A stretch of 64,000 nt of DNA from Heliobacterium chlorum (GCF_014502795.1 NZ_JACVHF010000005.1:62001-126000); one strand, 5' to 3'. Positions 53,240-62,022 are shown, numbered from the stretch's first letter. Notes: generated from the sequence alone by a model not told the origin. A program made the numbers and translations.

Positions 53240-54150
53240 TACACCTCCTTCAGTTGTCGCTTGTTTCGTAGAATCGTAGAACTCATCAACGTACCGGCAA
53301 CAAACAAGCTAAACCCGCCCAAGAACCACTTGTTCGGGGGAGAAGTTCTCACGTGTATAGGAAAAACTTCAGCGTCGGTTCCTTTTGAGCCTTGGACGGT
53401 AAAGACCAGGGCAGCGTTTCCTTCTTTATTGGGGGTTATGGCAACTGTATACTCCCCGTTTCCAGAAGAAGTAGCATCGATAACGGGAGCAGAGGCCGAC
53501 GTTGCTCCATGTTCATGGCCGCTGCTTTCTTGGGAGAGGAACTGTACCGATAGTGCCGAAGGAGTCAGGGTCTGACCGTCTGCCGACTGGATGAAAACTT
53601 GGATGATAGAAGTCTCGTCCATGGTCCAAGCAGGGGGATTCATCATCGTGACTTTATAGAGTCCTTTACTGTTGGGCATGGATGCATCTCCGTGCATCAT
53701 TCCGTGAGTGGTATCGTTGTCATGATCTTCAGTCGCTGAGGAAGCGTCATGGGCAGTCCCGCCCATGGGCATATTCATACCCTGGTGATTCATCATGGTA
53801 TCATGATTCATATCGGACGGCATGGAGTGATCGTCCATCATGCCGTCCATGGAATGGGTGCTACCTGAAGATGGCTCATGACTCATACCGGACGGCATGG
53901 AGTGATCGTCCATCATGCCGTCCATAGTATGAGTGCTGTCTGAAGATGGCTCATGACTCATACCGGACGGCATAGAGTGATCGCCTATCATACCATCCAT
54001 AGAATGATTTCCTGCTGTAGAAGCCGTTGGTGCCGGTGAGGAAGAGGAAGTACTGTGCTCATGACTCATTTCCGCGGCCCATGCCGTACCTATCAAGGAA
54101 AAGGATAGTGTAAAAGTCAATAAGAGCGCCTTTGTATTTACACTTAACAT
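53239..54150 (-). CDS. Met/His-rich secreted protein with FixH/YtkA-like domain
   Basis: A 303-residue protein: signal peptide (to about TAWAAE), a low-complexity region of about 130 residues with about three 25-residue repeats (DHSMPSGMSHEPSS and STHSMDGMMD), a beta domain resembling FixH/YtkA (LYKVTMMNPPAWTMDETSIIQVFIQ, GEYTVAITPNKEGNAALVF), and a C-terminal helix. The Met/His repeats suit Cu(I)/Cu(II) or Ag binding. The partner NapH-like protein follows. The repeats are also clear in DNA. Confidence 0.78.
   Translation of the reverse strand: MLSVNTKALLLTFTLSFSLIGTAWAAEMSHEHSTSSSSPAPTASTAGNHSMDGMIGDHSMPSGMSHEPSSDSTHTMDGMMDDHSMPSGMSHEPSSGSTHSMDGMMDDHSMPSDMNHDTMMNHQGMNMPMGGTAHDASSATEDHDNDTTHGMMHGDASMPNSKGLYKVTMMNPPAWTMDETSIIQVFIQSADGQTLTPSALSVQFLSQESSGHEHGATSASAPVIDATSSGNGEYTVAITPNKEGNAALVFTVQGSKGTDAEVFPIHVRTSPPNKWFLGGFSLFVAGTLMSSTILRNKRQLKEV
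53796..54020. repeat. 75-bp tandem repeat, about three copies
   Basis: The segment beginning CATGGAGTGATCGTCC recurs at 53821 and 53896, and with changes at 53971, a period of exactly 75 bp (25 codons). It encodes the Met/His repeats. Copies differ by a few bases, so copy number may vary between strains. Confidence 0.85.
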
Positions 54151-54452
54151 GGCTGTCCTCCTGATTATTAATTTTTGCGCGCGCTATAAGCATCGTGATT
54201 TTCGTTAAGTAAAAATGTTGCTGCTTCGGTGATTACCTAACTGCTTTTGTATTTTACGAAATAGATTTGAAGAACTTATGAACTCTTTGCTGAGCCTTAT
54301 GGTCACTGATTTTTCTATAAGTTGAGGGTTCCATTTCTTCATCAATTCTTCACAGGTACTTGATAAGATTAAAGGGAGCATAGGGATGCTCATTTCTGGT
54401 AAGAACATTTATTTTTAAGAAATTGTTCTTAATTGTTTGAGGGAGGAAAGAC

Positions 54453-54677
54453 ATGTTTAAGAAGCTATTGTTGGCGGTTACTGTCAGCGGTGTATTACTG
54501 ATTTCCACGGCTTGCAACAGTAATCAAGGGGCGACGAACTCGGCAGCTCCGACGGGAAATGCACCCGCTGCCGCTCAATCTCAAGAACCCTCTTCTGATA
54601 AATCACAACAAAAATCTACCAACATGAGTGACATGCCCGGTATGAGTTCCCAAGAGCATGCCAATATGAAACAGTAA
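54453..54677 (+). CDS. Small Met/Gln/Ser-rich lipoprotein
   Basis: A 74-residue lipoprotein: signal segment with lipobox LISTAC, then an Ala/Ser/Gln-rich stretch and a Met-rich end (NMSDMPGMSSQEHANMKQ). The Met/His pattern resembles the neighbouring leftward protein, so both may bind copper. GGGAGG precedes the ATG. The 300-bp region before it holds promoters of both genes but no other gene I can support. Confidence 0.75.
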   Translation: MFKKLLLAVTVSGVLLISTACNSNQGATNSAAPTGNAPAAAQSQEPSSDKSQQKSTNMSDMPGMSSQEHANMKQ

Positions 54678-54682
54678 TATAT

Positions 54683-54718
54683 AAAAGAGCCGACCTTCAT
54701 AGAAGATCGGCTCTTTTT
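54683..54718. terminator. Terminator of the small lipoprotein gene
   Basis: AAAAGAGCCGACCTTC pairs with GAAGATCGGCTCTTTT around ATA, then T. One wobble pair. Confidence 0.85.
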
Positions 54719-54793
54719 GGCGTTTTGAACTGCGATTTCGTAAATACTCCACGAGAACGCTTTATTGTCGTTGTAAGGTAAATAACATTTTGA

Positions 54794-55843
54794 TCAGAGA
54801 TGAATCGTCATAAGCGAATCTAAATCGGTATAAGGAATCACCACCTCGGGAAAACCGTAGGCATAAGGTGTATATTCATAAAGTTGAAAATAGACAACAA
54901 GTCCTTCCGGACTGAGATAGAAATTCTGATCCCTAGGAATGCTGGTGAACCCAGAGAGGGGCTCGTGAATCTGCTCAGTGAAATACTGAGACACGGTTCG
55001 GTTGATGATCGGTACATAGGAGTCATCCTGAAAGAGGTCTGGTAAGGAATAGACCTTCCCAGTGGTGGTGTTTAGGGTTAGCGACGAAGCATAAGTCATC
55101 CCATGGGCACCGCCGGAATAGATGTAATCTCTAAAGAAAAAGCTGATCAACCCGTTTTGGTTGTATTTGACTTCATAATTACAGTCTATAGCCATGGTCA
55201 TATTCTTTGCGCCGGCATCATGGAGTTCTACCAAGCTCTCTCGCAACGTTCCGATATTATTCTTTTTAAAGGAATCAACGCGCTCTTTGAGGATGCGATT
55301 GATGTTGGTTTGTACAGTCGGATCGGCGAGGCCATCCAGTTGGGGGTACTGAATCTTTATGGATATGTCCGAATCACCGGACTGTTCTTTTTGGTTGCTG
55401 ATGAGAATCGGGCTCTCTGGGATCGAACGAAGGGCTACTGTATGGGTGTTAGGTTGCCATTTCACTTCTGTACCTAAGTTTTCTGCAATAAACCGAAGCG
55501 GAACAAAGGCGCGGTCATCGATGATTTCCGGCGTGCTGTTGAGGAACAAATCGTGACCGTTGACAGACACATCAGCTTTGCCGATGTGCAGAAGGATTTC
55601 TTTACTTCCTTTTACAAGGGTGATGGATTGACTCGATTCATCCCATTTGACAGAAAAGTTCAGTAGTTCGCTGATATCACGAAGCGGAACGAAAGTTTGA
55701 TCGTTCATGACGCGGCCGGAAAATGGCATCGTTGTCCCGTCGAGTTGAATCGGGACGGAAGAGCTATCACTGCCATAAGAGGTTCCAATTGCTGATGTCC
55801 ACAAAGCAGCCGAAATTAAGAGAAGGCTTGATCGTTTATGCAT
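54794..55843 (-). CDS. Secreted stalk-domain and DUF3298 protein
   Basis: A 349-residue secreted protein. A signal peptide, then two stalk repeats (MNDQTFVPLRDISELLNFSVKW, IIDDRAFVPLRFIAENLGTEVKW), and a C-terminal DUF4163/DUF3298 part (YPQLDGLADPTVQTNINRIL, YSGGAHGMTYASSLTLN, GLVVYFQLYEYTPYAYGFPEV). The same C-terminal domain occurs in RsiV, where it binds lysozyme; whether this one binds wall ligands is unknown. The neighbouring stalk-domain protein at 24127 shares the first domain type. Confidence 0.85.
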   Translation of the reverse strand: MHKRSSLLLISAALWTSAIGTSYGSDSSSVPIQLDGTTMPFSGRVMNDQTFVPLRDISELLNFSVKWDESSQSITLVKGSKEILLHIGKADVSVNGHDLFLNSTPEIIDDRAFVPLRFIAENLGTEVKWQPNTHTVALRSIPESPILISNQKEQSGDSDISIKIQYPQLDGLADPTVQTNINRILKERVDSFKKNNIGTLRESLVELHDAGAKNMTMAIDCNYEVKYNQNGLISFFFRDYIYSGGAHGMTYASSLTLNTTTGKVYSLPDLFQDDSYVPIINRTVSQYFTEQIHEPLSGFTSIPRDQNFYLSPEGLVVYFQLYEYTPYAYGFPEVVIPYTDLDSLMTIHL

Positions 55844-56068
55844 ACTTTCAATCCTTTCTTTTATTTGAATTTATGCATATATTCCAAAGGATACTTACAT
55901 AGCCTTATTGTACCATTTAGAGATGGGTAATTTGTTAAACGCTTGAATAAAACTCAAAATAAAAAGGACATTCACTATGGACAGAGAAAAGCCCTCGAAG
56001 CATAATGATCCGAGGGCCTTATCTAGGCGAGCGAGATGAATAGTCATCTATGCCAGCAAAGTTAAGCG

Positions 56069-56995
56069 ATGAACGAACGAATCCACTACAGTATGTACGA
56101 AAGGACATTGCACTTGAACCAAAATCATCGATGGCTCGGGTTTTTGTTGGTTCTCCTCGCGAGTACCTTATGGGGAATCAATGGAACGATTGCCAAGCTT
56201 CTTTTCCAGCAAGCCGTCAGTCCCATCTTTGTTGTCCAAGTCCGGTTGTTTTTTACGGCCGTCTCGCTATTCCTGGTGCTCAGAATCTTTTGTCCCCAAT
56301 GGTTGCGGTTGTCGCCTGGACAAATTCCTTCATTAATTACGTTAGGAGTTATGCTGGGAGGAGTCCAATTTACATACCTTTACACGGTGAGTCAGACGAA
56401 TGTAGCGACGGCCGTTTTTCTCCAGTATACAAGCCCTGCGGTGCTCATCGCTTATCTCGCATGGAGAGGGAAGGAAAAGATCTATCGAGCCCATTGGCTC
56501 GGTATGGCTTTCAGCTTGATTGGCGGATACTTGATGGTCGAGCACAGTCTGCAGATCACTGAAAGTGGTCTAATCACAGGCATCGTTTCCGCTTTTTTGG
56601 TGGCCGGCTATACCTTGGCAGGACAAGCCGTAGGGCGCCGTGTTCATCCCTGGGCCGGTTTGGCCTATGGTTCTGCGATCGGTTTCATCGTTTGGGCTAT
56701 GTTGGTGCCGCCGTTCACGCTGGATTGGCCTACGGCGAATGAACAATGGCTTTTTCTCCTCTACGTAGCATTGATGGCCACGCTCATCCCCTTCGGTTTG
56801 TATTTTTTGAGCCTCAAATGGCTTCCTGCAGCGACCGTTGGCATTCTCTCTACGGTCGAACCGGTCGTCGCTGCTTTTGTCGCTTGGCTCGTGTTGCAGG
56901 AGAATTTAACTGTCGGTCAGTTCATCGGGGCAGCGATGGTGGTTGCCGGGGCAGTGATCGTGCAGCTGCGGACAGACAAACCGGAAAAAGCATAA
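56069..56995 (+). CDS. EamA-type (DMT) transporter
   Basis: A 308-residue protein with ten helices in two EamA halves: LLASTLWGINGTIAKLLFQQ at the start, LPAATVGILSTVEPVVAAFVAW near the end, as in RhaT/YdcZ-like exporters. The start is uncertain: ATG 56069 and 56093 and a TTG at 56114 (with AAAGGA) are all possible. The substrate is not known. It differs from the EamA gene at 27348. Confidence 0.9.
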   Translation: MNERIHYSMYERTLHLNQNHRWLGFLLVLLASTLWGINGTIAKLLFQQAVSPIFVVQVRLFFTAVSLFLVLRIFCPQWLRLSPGQIPSLITLGVMLGGVQFTYLYTVSQTNVATAVFLQYTSPAVLIAYLAWRGKEKIYRAHWLGMAFSLIGGYLMVEHSLQITESGLITGIVSAFLVAGYTLAGQAVGRRVHPWAGLAYGSAIGFIVWAMLVPPFTLDWPTANEQWLFLLYVALMATLIPFGLYFLSLKWLPAATVGILSTVEPVVAAFVAWLVLQENLTVGQFIGAAMVVAGAVIVQLRTDKPEKA

Positions 56996-57094
56996 AAAAT
57001 GTTTGGTTTCTTTTCTCTGCCTCGTACAACCGAACTCGAACGCCCAGAGCGAGAAGCTGATTGGAAGGTACGAGTTGAGGATAAAAAGTACCTA

Positions 57095-57123
57095 TTGACA
57101 GGAAAAAAGGAAGCCGATAGAAT
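57095..57123 (+). promoter_or_regulatory. Promoter of leader RNA copy A
   Basis: -35 TTGACA (57095-57100), -10 TAGAAT (57118-57123), spacer 17 bp. The same design is at 57686-57714 and, with TACTAT as -10, at 63954-63982. Confidence 0.85.
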
Positions 57124-57129
57124 CTAAAA

Positions 57130-57220
57130 TATCCCATAAGTTGAAATCTAGGGCTCACTAGAGAAACTAGAGGCCAAGGTACTACCGCCTTTGTGGAGGT
57201 AATGCCTTGGCTATTTCTGT
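57130..57220 (+). ncRNA. Structured leader RNA with switchable terminator, copy A
   Basis: After TATCCCAT, the helix GGC-TCA-CTAG / CTAG-AG-GCC closes (57152-57175). Its 3' strand GCC and the following AAGG also pair with CCTTGGC (57204-57211) to form a terminator stem, then a T-rich run. The two folds exclude each other, as in a riboswitch. Copy B has the same folds with compensating changes. It precedes the 57267 gene. Confidence 0.75.
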
Positions 57221-57266
57221 TTAAAAACAAGTAAGTCGTGGGTCATATTCTAAGGAGGAAAAGGCT

Positions 57267-57611
57267 ATGAAAACAGGTACCTATATCTGGGTGGGCGTAA
57301 TTCTATCGCTATCCCTAACGGTCATTTTTGCCCCGAGTTGGAACGATTCATCGTTCAATCTCGGTAAAGGCAAAAACATCCCGACGTCTGATAAGGACAG
57401 ATTAGAAGTTCCTCCGGCAGAAGCGGCCACCAACGTAAAGTTAGATCCGGCAACCGAACAAGTCCAACCGACACGAACCCAGTCTACACAAAACAAGTCT
57501 ACACAATCCCAATCTACAGATCTTAAAAACGATAACAAACGTAGGTCCATCGGCAACTCACTGATAGAGGCGAAGAGAACACACGGCAGGGTCTGGAACT
57601 CCGATATTTAA
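57267..57611 (+). CDS. Single-helix secreted or anchored protein, unknown
   Basis: A 114-residue protein: one N-terminal helix (YIWVGVILSLSLTVIFAP), then a hydrophilic region with a Thr/Gln/Ser-rich repeat (TQSTQNKSTQSQST) and a basic end. GGAGG precedes the ATG. No family is recognised. Being under the same type of leader as the nitrogenase-like operon, it probably belongs to that regulon. Confidence 0.65.
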   Translation: MKTGTYIWVGVILSLSLTVIFAPSWNDSSFNLGKGKNIPTSDKDRLEVPPAEAATNVKLDPATEQVQPTRTQSTQNKSTQSQSTDLKNDNKRRSIGNSLIEAKRTHGRVWNSDI

Positions 57612-57685
57612 GACAGGGCCGGATAGAAGTAGCCCTGTATACTTTGGTCAATGTTCTATTCGAATGTTTACTAAACCGGTAGGTA

Positions 57686-57714
57686 TTGACAAGATAAGAG
57701 GAAGTCTGTAGAAT
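57686..57714 (+). promoter_or_regulatory. Promoter of leader RNA copy B
   Basis: -35 TTGACA (57686-57691), -10 TAGAAT (57709-57714), spacer 17 bp. It drives the nitrogenase-like operon. Confidence 0.88.
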
Positions 57715-57720
57715 CTAGAT

Positions 57721-57810
57721 TATCCCATTCATAAAATTTGAAGGCTCACTAGATAAACTAGAGGCCGGGGTATTACCGTTTTTAATGGCGGTAATACCTC
57801 GGCTTTTTGT
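57721..57810 (+). ncRNA. Structured leader RNA with switchable terminator, copy B
   Basis: TATCCCAT, then the helix GGC (57743-57745), CTAG (57749-57752), loop, CTAG (57758-57761), GCC (57764-57766). Terminator: GCCGGGGTATTACCG (57764-57778) pairs with CGGTAATACCTCGGC (57789-57803), then TTTTT. The GCC belongs to both structures. The nitrogenase-like gene starts about 30 bases after the T run. Compared with copy A, several stem positions change on both sides, which supports the pairing. Confidence 0.8.
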
Positions 57811-57841
57811 TTTTCCGAAAGAAAGATTGAGGTGAACGACG

Positions 57842-59413
57842 TTGTCATTCTTGGACCACAAAGAACCTCCCCGTCGAGAAGAGCGCCTCGGTGCCTGCAT
57901 CGCCATGAGCGATACAGTTGGCAGCCTGGTGAAAAAGAAAAGCTGCCTCCTCGATGATGGAGAACGTGCTTTCAGCCAAGGGTCTATTTGTCTCATGCTG
58001 CCTGCCTTGGCCATTCTCAACTCCATCCCCGACAGCGTAGTGTTGGTGCACGGTGCCAACGGATGCGGTTCCTGTTCCCACTCCCAAAATGCGAATACCC
58101 GTTCCGGCAGCATGCATCGAACAGGTAAGGGAAAAGATGCCATTTGGCTCTCCACAGGATTGAACGAGATTGATGTTATCAGCGGAGGTGAAGTGAAATT
58201 AGCGCCTGCCATTCGCGAAGCAGACCTCCGGTATAAGCCGAAAACCATCTTCGTAGTATCGACCTGCGTCCCTGGAATCATCGGAGATGATATCGACGGA
58301 GTCGTGGCCGAGGTTCAACCGGACGTGGAAGCCCGTATCGTGCCGGTTCACTGCCAAGGTTTCAAAACCAAGATATGGGCAACTGCCTATGATGCCGTAT
58401 ACCATGGTATTGGAAGAAGACTCTTGGATGAGCCCGGAGAGAGCGGTTATGCGACGGGCCTTCAAGGTAAGGAAGCAGTGATCGCCAGAGAACAGCAGAC
58501 CGAAGGGGAGACCGCGCAAGTTCATCAGCTAGAAACAGAACGCCTGCAACGCACCGTTAATCTGATGAATGTTTCCTCGATGGGGCGAGTAGATGAGTTA
58601 GAGTTAGAACGGCTGCTTCGGGACCTTGGTTTAGAGGTAAACTTCTTTCCCGTCTTCGCATCCCCTGACGGGATGTATAAGATGACGAAAGCTGCCCTAT
58701 CCATCAGTACTTGCCCGACTCATGACGATTACATACTCAAACACCTGAAAGAAAAGTATGATGTTCCCTATCAACTGAAACACATGCCCATCGGCATTGA
58801 AAACACGAATCAATGGCTCCGGGATGTCGCTGTATTTTTCGGACTGGAAGCAAGAGCGGAACAAATCATCGAACAAGAGGTGCAGGAACTGGGGTCCGCT
58901 TTGGAGGAGTTCAAACCTCTTTTCGCAGGAAAGACCGTCTTTGTCAGCGCCGGTGAGTTTCGTGCCTTAGCGACGGCTCAGTTGCTGATGGAACTTGGTT
59001 TTGATGTACGGGGAATTCGCTCATTCCACCATGATGAGTTCGCCGAAGGAGAGTATGAAAAACTAGCTCGCCAAGCAAAAACGGATTTTCTCATCAATAT
59101 CGCTAACGTACAACCTTTTGAAGAAGCCAACCTGTTGCAAAAGCTCAAGCCCGATTTGTTCCTCGGCCATACAAACGGAAACATGACTGCTTCCAAGCTG
59201 GGGATCGCTACCCATGTCATCTACAATACAGGCTTAAGCTATGTAGGCTATAAAGGTGCTTATGAACTGGCCCGACGTCTGTACCGGCAACTGCGGAATC
59301 CATCCTTCAACATCAATCTATCGAAACATATACGGCTTCCATACCGTGCGGAGTGGTACCAAGCAGATCCCTTCCGCTATATTCGCACCCGGGGAGGCAG
59401 ATGTCATGAGTAA
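57842..59413 (+). CDS. Nitrogenase component 1-like subunit, NifD-type
   Basis: A 523-residue oxidoreductase-family protein. Cys50, Cys75 and Cys142 have the spacing (25 and 67) of the three P-cluster cysteines of NifD (62, 88, 154). Cys291 (SISTCPTHDD) matches the FeMo-co ligand Cys275. The C-terminal part, GYKGAYELARR, lines up with NifD GYDGF, but the usual His442 region SWD reads otherwise (here VIYN), so the standard FeMo-co site is not intact. An insert of about 30 residues (near 198-240) is specific. It pairs with the next gene. TTG 57842 has GAGGTGA upstream. Confidence 0.85.
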   Translation: MSFLDHKEPPRREERLGACIAMSDTVGSLVKKKSCLLDDGERAFSQGSICLMLPALAILNSIPDSVVLVHGANGCGSCSHSQNANTRSGSMHRTGKGKDAIWLSTGLNEIDVISGGEVKLAPAIREADLRYKPKTIFVVSTCVPGIIGDDIDGVVAEVQPDVEARIVPVHCQGFKTKIWATAYDAVYHGIGRRLLDEPGESGYATGLQGKEAVIAREQQTEGETAQVHQLETERLQRTVNLMNVSSMGRVDELELERLLRDLGLEVNFFPVFASPDGMYKMTKAALSISTCPTHDDYILKHLKEKYDVPYQLKHMPIGIENTNQWLRDVAVFFGLEARAEQIIEQEVQELGSALEEFKPLFAGKTVFVSAGEFRALATAQLLMELGFDVRGIRSFHHDEFAEGEYEKLARQAKTDFLINIANVQPFEEANLLQKLKPDLFLGHTNGNMTASKLGIATHVIYNTGLSYVGYKGAYELARRLYRQLRNPSFNINLSKHIRLPYRAEWYQADPFRYIRTRGGRCHE

Positions 59414-60752
59414 CCAAGTATTTGTAGAGCGCCCCCGTTATACCTGTGCTTCCGGCGGTGCTGTCGCGACAGTCACAGCCCTGCCCGGCGGTATACCGAT
59501 CCTTCACGCGGCTCAAGGCTGCGCCGGTAACTTCGCCTGGACACAAAATGGCGCTGCCGGCCTGCAAGTGGGCGGATATTGCGGCAGCTTAACCGTTCCC
59601 AGTTCTAACGTGCAGGAGCGGGAGGTCGTTTTCGGCGGTGTAGACCGGCTGCGCCAGCAGATTACACACACCTTGGAGGTCATGGAAGGGGAACTTTTCG
59701 TCCTTTTAACCAGTTGTGTCACAGAGATCATCGGTGATGACGTGGCCCCGGTGGTAGCTGAGTTTCGAGAACAGGGAGTACCGATCACCTTTGCCGAAAC
59801 GGCCGGATTCAAAGGCAACTCCTATGCTGGTTACGATCTGGTGCTGCAATCCCTATTCCGGGATATCCTGGAGCGAGGCTTGCCTTTACAAAAAGGCAGG
59901 GTCAACCTCTGGGGCATTCCACCCTACCAAGACGTCTTTTGGCGGGGAAATTTAGTAGAATTGCGTGGGCTGCTAGAAAAGCTCGGTCTGACTGTGAACA
60001 GCTTTTTTACGACGGAAGACACCGTGGAAAATATCCGCACCGCATCAGCGGCCGAATTGAACATCGTTGTCTCTGAAGTTTATGGATTGGAAGCTGCGAA
60101 GGTCTTCCAAGAAATCCACGGCGTACCTTATGTCACGACGGCCCTGCCGATTGGGCCTGCGGCGACAGAACAGTTCTTGCGAAAAGTGGCTCAGGCTCTT
60201 TCACTGGAACCCACTGTACTCGAATCGGTGATCGCCTCAGAACAGCGCTACTATTATCGAACCCTTGAACCGCTCACCGACTGCTACAACGATATGGATT
60301 TGCAGCGGTATACCGTCGTCGTTGGTGACGGCAATTATGCACCGGCGCTTACCCGCTTCCTCGCCGATGATCTAGGCTGGTTGCCGGAACTGGTGGTGAT
60401 CACCGATTCCCACGACGATGATCGGAAAAGGGCACTCACATTGACGGTGAAAACGTTAACGTCTGGATTGAAACCTCATCTCGTCTTCGAAAGCGATGGC
60501 AGTCAAATCATTTCTCATTTCCACCAGATCTGGCCTTCCCGTCAAAATCAAAAATACAAGCACGCCTTCAACCCTGCCTTTGTCGTCGGCAGTTCCCTGG
60601 AAAGAGAACTGGCAGCATCGCTCGGAGCGGCTCACCTGAGTATCAGCTTCCCCGTGTCTAACCGGGCTATTCTCGACCGGGGATATGCGGGCTACCGGGG
60701 TGGTTTACGTTTGATCGAAGATTTACTTGGCGTGGTCATCGCCGGAAGATAA
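59406..60752 (+). CDS. Nitrogenase component 1-like subunit, NifK-type
   Basis: A 448-residue partner. Cys14, Cys39 and Cys104 match NifK Cys70, 95 and 153 (spacing 25 and 65); an extra Cys59 lies between. Segments HAAQGCAGNFAW and LTSCVTEIIGDDV are typical. It overlaps the first subunit by eight bases, with GGGAGG just upstream, so the two are coupled. It is shorter than NifK. The complex would need a NifH-like reductase, which is not in the window. Confidence 0.88.
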   Translation: MSNQVFVERPRYTCASGGAVATVTALPGGIPILHAAQGCAGNFAWTQNGAAGLQVGGYCGSLTVPSSNVQEREVVFGGVDRLRQQITHTLEVMEGELFVLLTSCVTEIIGDDVAPVVAEFREQGVPITFAETAGFKGNSYAGYDLVLQSLFRDILERGLPLQKGRVNLWGIPPYQDVFWRGNLVELRGLLEKLGLTVNSFFTTEDTVENIRTASAAELNIVVSEVYGLEAAKVFQEIHGVPYVTTALPIGPAATEQFLRKVAQALSLEPTVLESVIASEQRYYYRTLEPLTDCYNDMDLQRYTVVVGDGNYAPALTRFLADDLGWLPELVVITDSHDDDRKRALTLTVKTLTSGLKPHLVFESDGSQIISHFHQIWPSRQNQKYKHAFNPAFVVGSSLERELAASLGAAHLSISFPVSNRAILDRGYAGYRGGLRLIEDLLGVVIAGR

Positions 60753-60896
60753 TTACTTTTTTGCTGACCGAATATCCGGAGGCGAGGTTGTTACAAGTGA
60801 TACAACCTTGCCTCACTTTTTTGGGAATCCCTTCTCATAATCGCCCGTGAGCCGATAAGTTACGAACGTTACTATGGAGAAAAGGAGTTCGTAGAT

Positions 60897-61967
60897 ATGG
60901 CCAATGACGTTTCAATGAACGATAAGGATGTGGTTCTCTCCACGATCCAGGGCGGGTCTCCAGGACGCCGTCCTGTCGCTTTGCTATCGGGAGGTGCTTG
61001 GACCTTCCGGCAACGAGGCTTATCCCTCCAAGAGGCGCTGCGTGATCCAGAAAGAGCGGCGCAAATCATCGTAGAGACGAATGAAATCGTTCGCTCCGAT
61101 ATTGTATGGCCAGGATCGGGCTATCACAACCTTGCCATACAGGCCATCGGGGGAAAGATTAAATATCGTGTGAAAGGGACGCCTGATGTAACGGAACCAC
61201 TGATCGGTGAAAAGATCGAAAAAATCGATCTATCACGGATCAGTGACGATGAGAATATTGCTTCGCTCTGGAAAATGACGGGCATAGTTCATAAGCTCAT
61301 CGGTCACAAGACACTAGTGGGGTCTAGTACTTGGGGACCCTTTACATTGGCCGGCCTCATCTTCGGGGTTGAGCGGCTCATGTACAGCTTGTATAAAGAC
61401 AAAGCGGCCGCTCATGCCATATTGAAGCTTTCCACAGAATTGGCTGTGAAGTATTTAGAGGGTTATATTCAAGCCGGAGCTAAGATTCTGTCGGTAGCGG
61501 AACCGACGGCGTCGGGCGATATGATTTCAAGGAAGCATTTCCAAGAATTCGCTCTGCCTTACATCACCCAATTGATGGCGTGGATTCGCGATCAGGGGGT
61601 CCTTACATTCTTGCATATATGCGGCAATATTTCTGATCGCTTGTCGCTGATTCCGGAAAGCAGCACGGAAGTCTTGTCCGTTGACTTTAAAGTGGATTTG
61701 AAGAATGTCCGCGAGACGGTGGGGAGTAAGATTGCGTTCGCCGGCAATGTTAACCCAGTTGCTATATTAAAAGATAGCAGCCCCGATAGGGTTTTTGTTG
61801 AAGCGCGACGCTGCTTGTGTGAAGCGGGCGAGGAGTACCCCTTTATTCTTATGCCAGGATGCGACATTCCTCCGGATACACCGCTAACCAACATTGAGAC
61901 CTTTATCAACGCCGTAAAAAAATCGGCATATGTATTTCAGGAACGATCAAAGGGGAGAAGCGGTTAA
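60897..61967 (+). CDS. Uroporphyrinogen decarboxylase-family methyltransferase (MtaA/CmuA-like)
   Basis: A 356-residue TIM-barrel protein. The Zn-binding His-x-Cys (FLHICGN, near residue 240) and the second Cys (LMPGCDIPP, near 323) are the signature of MtaA/CmuA-type methyl-corrinoid:thiol methyltransferases and not of true HemE, which lacks them. GFAGNVNP-like (AFAGNVNPVAIL) is also typical. It probably moves a methyl group from a corrinoid or other carrier to a thiol. It follows the nitrogenase-like genes; AAAGGAG precedes its ATG. Confidence 0.88.
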   Translation: MANDVSMNDKDVVLSTIQGGSPGRRPVALLSGGAWTFRQRGLSLQEALRDPERAAQIIVETNEIVRSDIVWPGSGYHNLAIQAIGGKIKYRVKGTPDVTEPLIGEKIEKIDLSRISDDENIASLWKMTGIVHKLIGHKTLVGSSTWGPFTLAGLIFGVERLMYSLYKDKAAAHAILKLSTELAVKYLEGYIQAGAKILSVAEPTASGDMISRKHFQEFALPYITQLMAWIRDQGVLTFLHICGNISDRLSLIPESSTEVLSVDFKVDLKNVRETVGSKIAFAGNVNPVAILKDSSPDRVFVEARRCLCEAGEEYPFILMPGCDIPPDTPLTNIETFINAVKKSAYVFQERSKGRSG

Positions 61968-62022
61968 AGGGTTAATCAGGTTGATGTATCGAGGGGGAAG
62001 TTCGCTGGGAAGTGGGAATTCG

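Noticed and set aside
53796-54020. CRISPR array
   Set aside because: The repeats are adjacent with no spacers, in frame and encode Met/His units.
54205-54408. Leftward 67-codon frame between the two Met-rich genes
   Set aside because: No ribosome site, odd composition, and it covers the shared promoter region.
55989-56020. Terminator at 55990-56017
   Set aside because: GCCCTCG/CGAGGGC pairs well, but the T run is only on the leftward strand, where no gene to the right runs leftward; the role is unclear.
57130-57220. T-box leader
   Set aside because: The GGTACTACCGCC part recalls the T-box antiterminator, but the required TGGNACCGCG core and the stem I region are absent and the gene is not tRNA-related.
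60897-61967. Haem-biosynthetic HemE
   Set aside because: The HxC...C zinc motif and the lack of haem genes nearby fit MtaA/CmuA-type methyltransferases instead.
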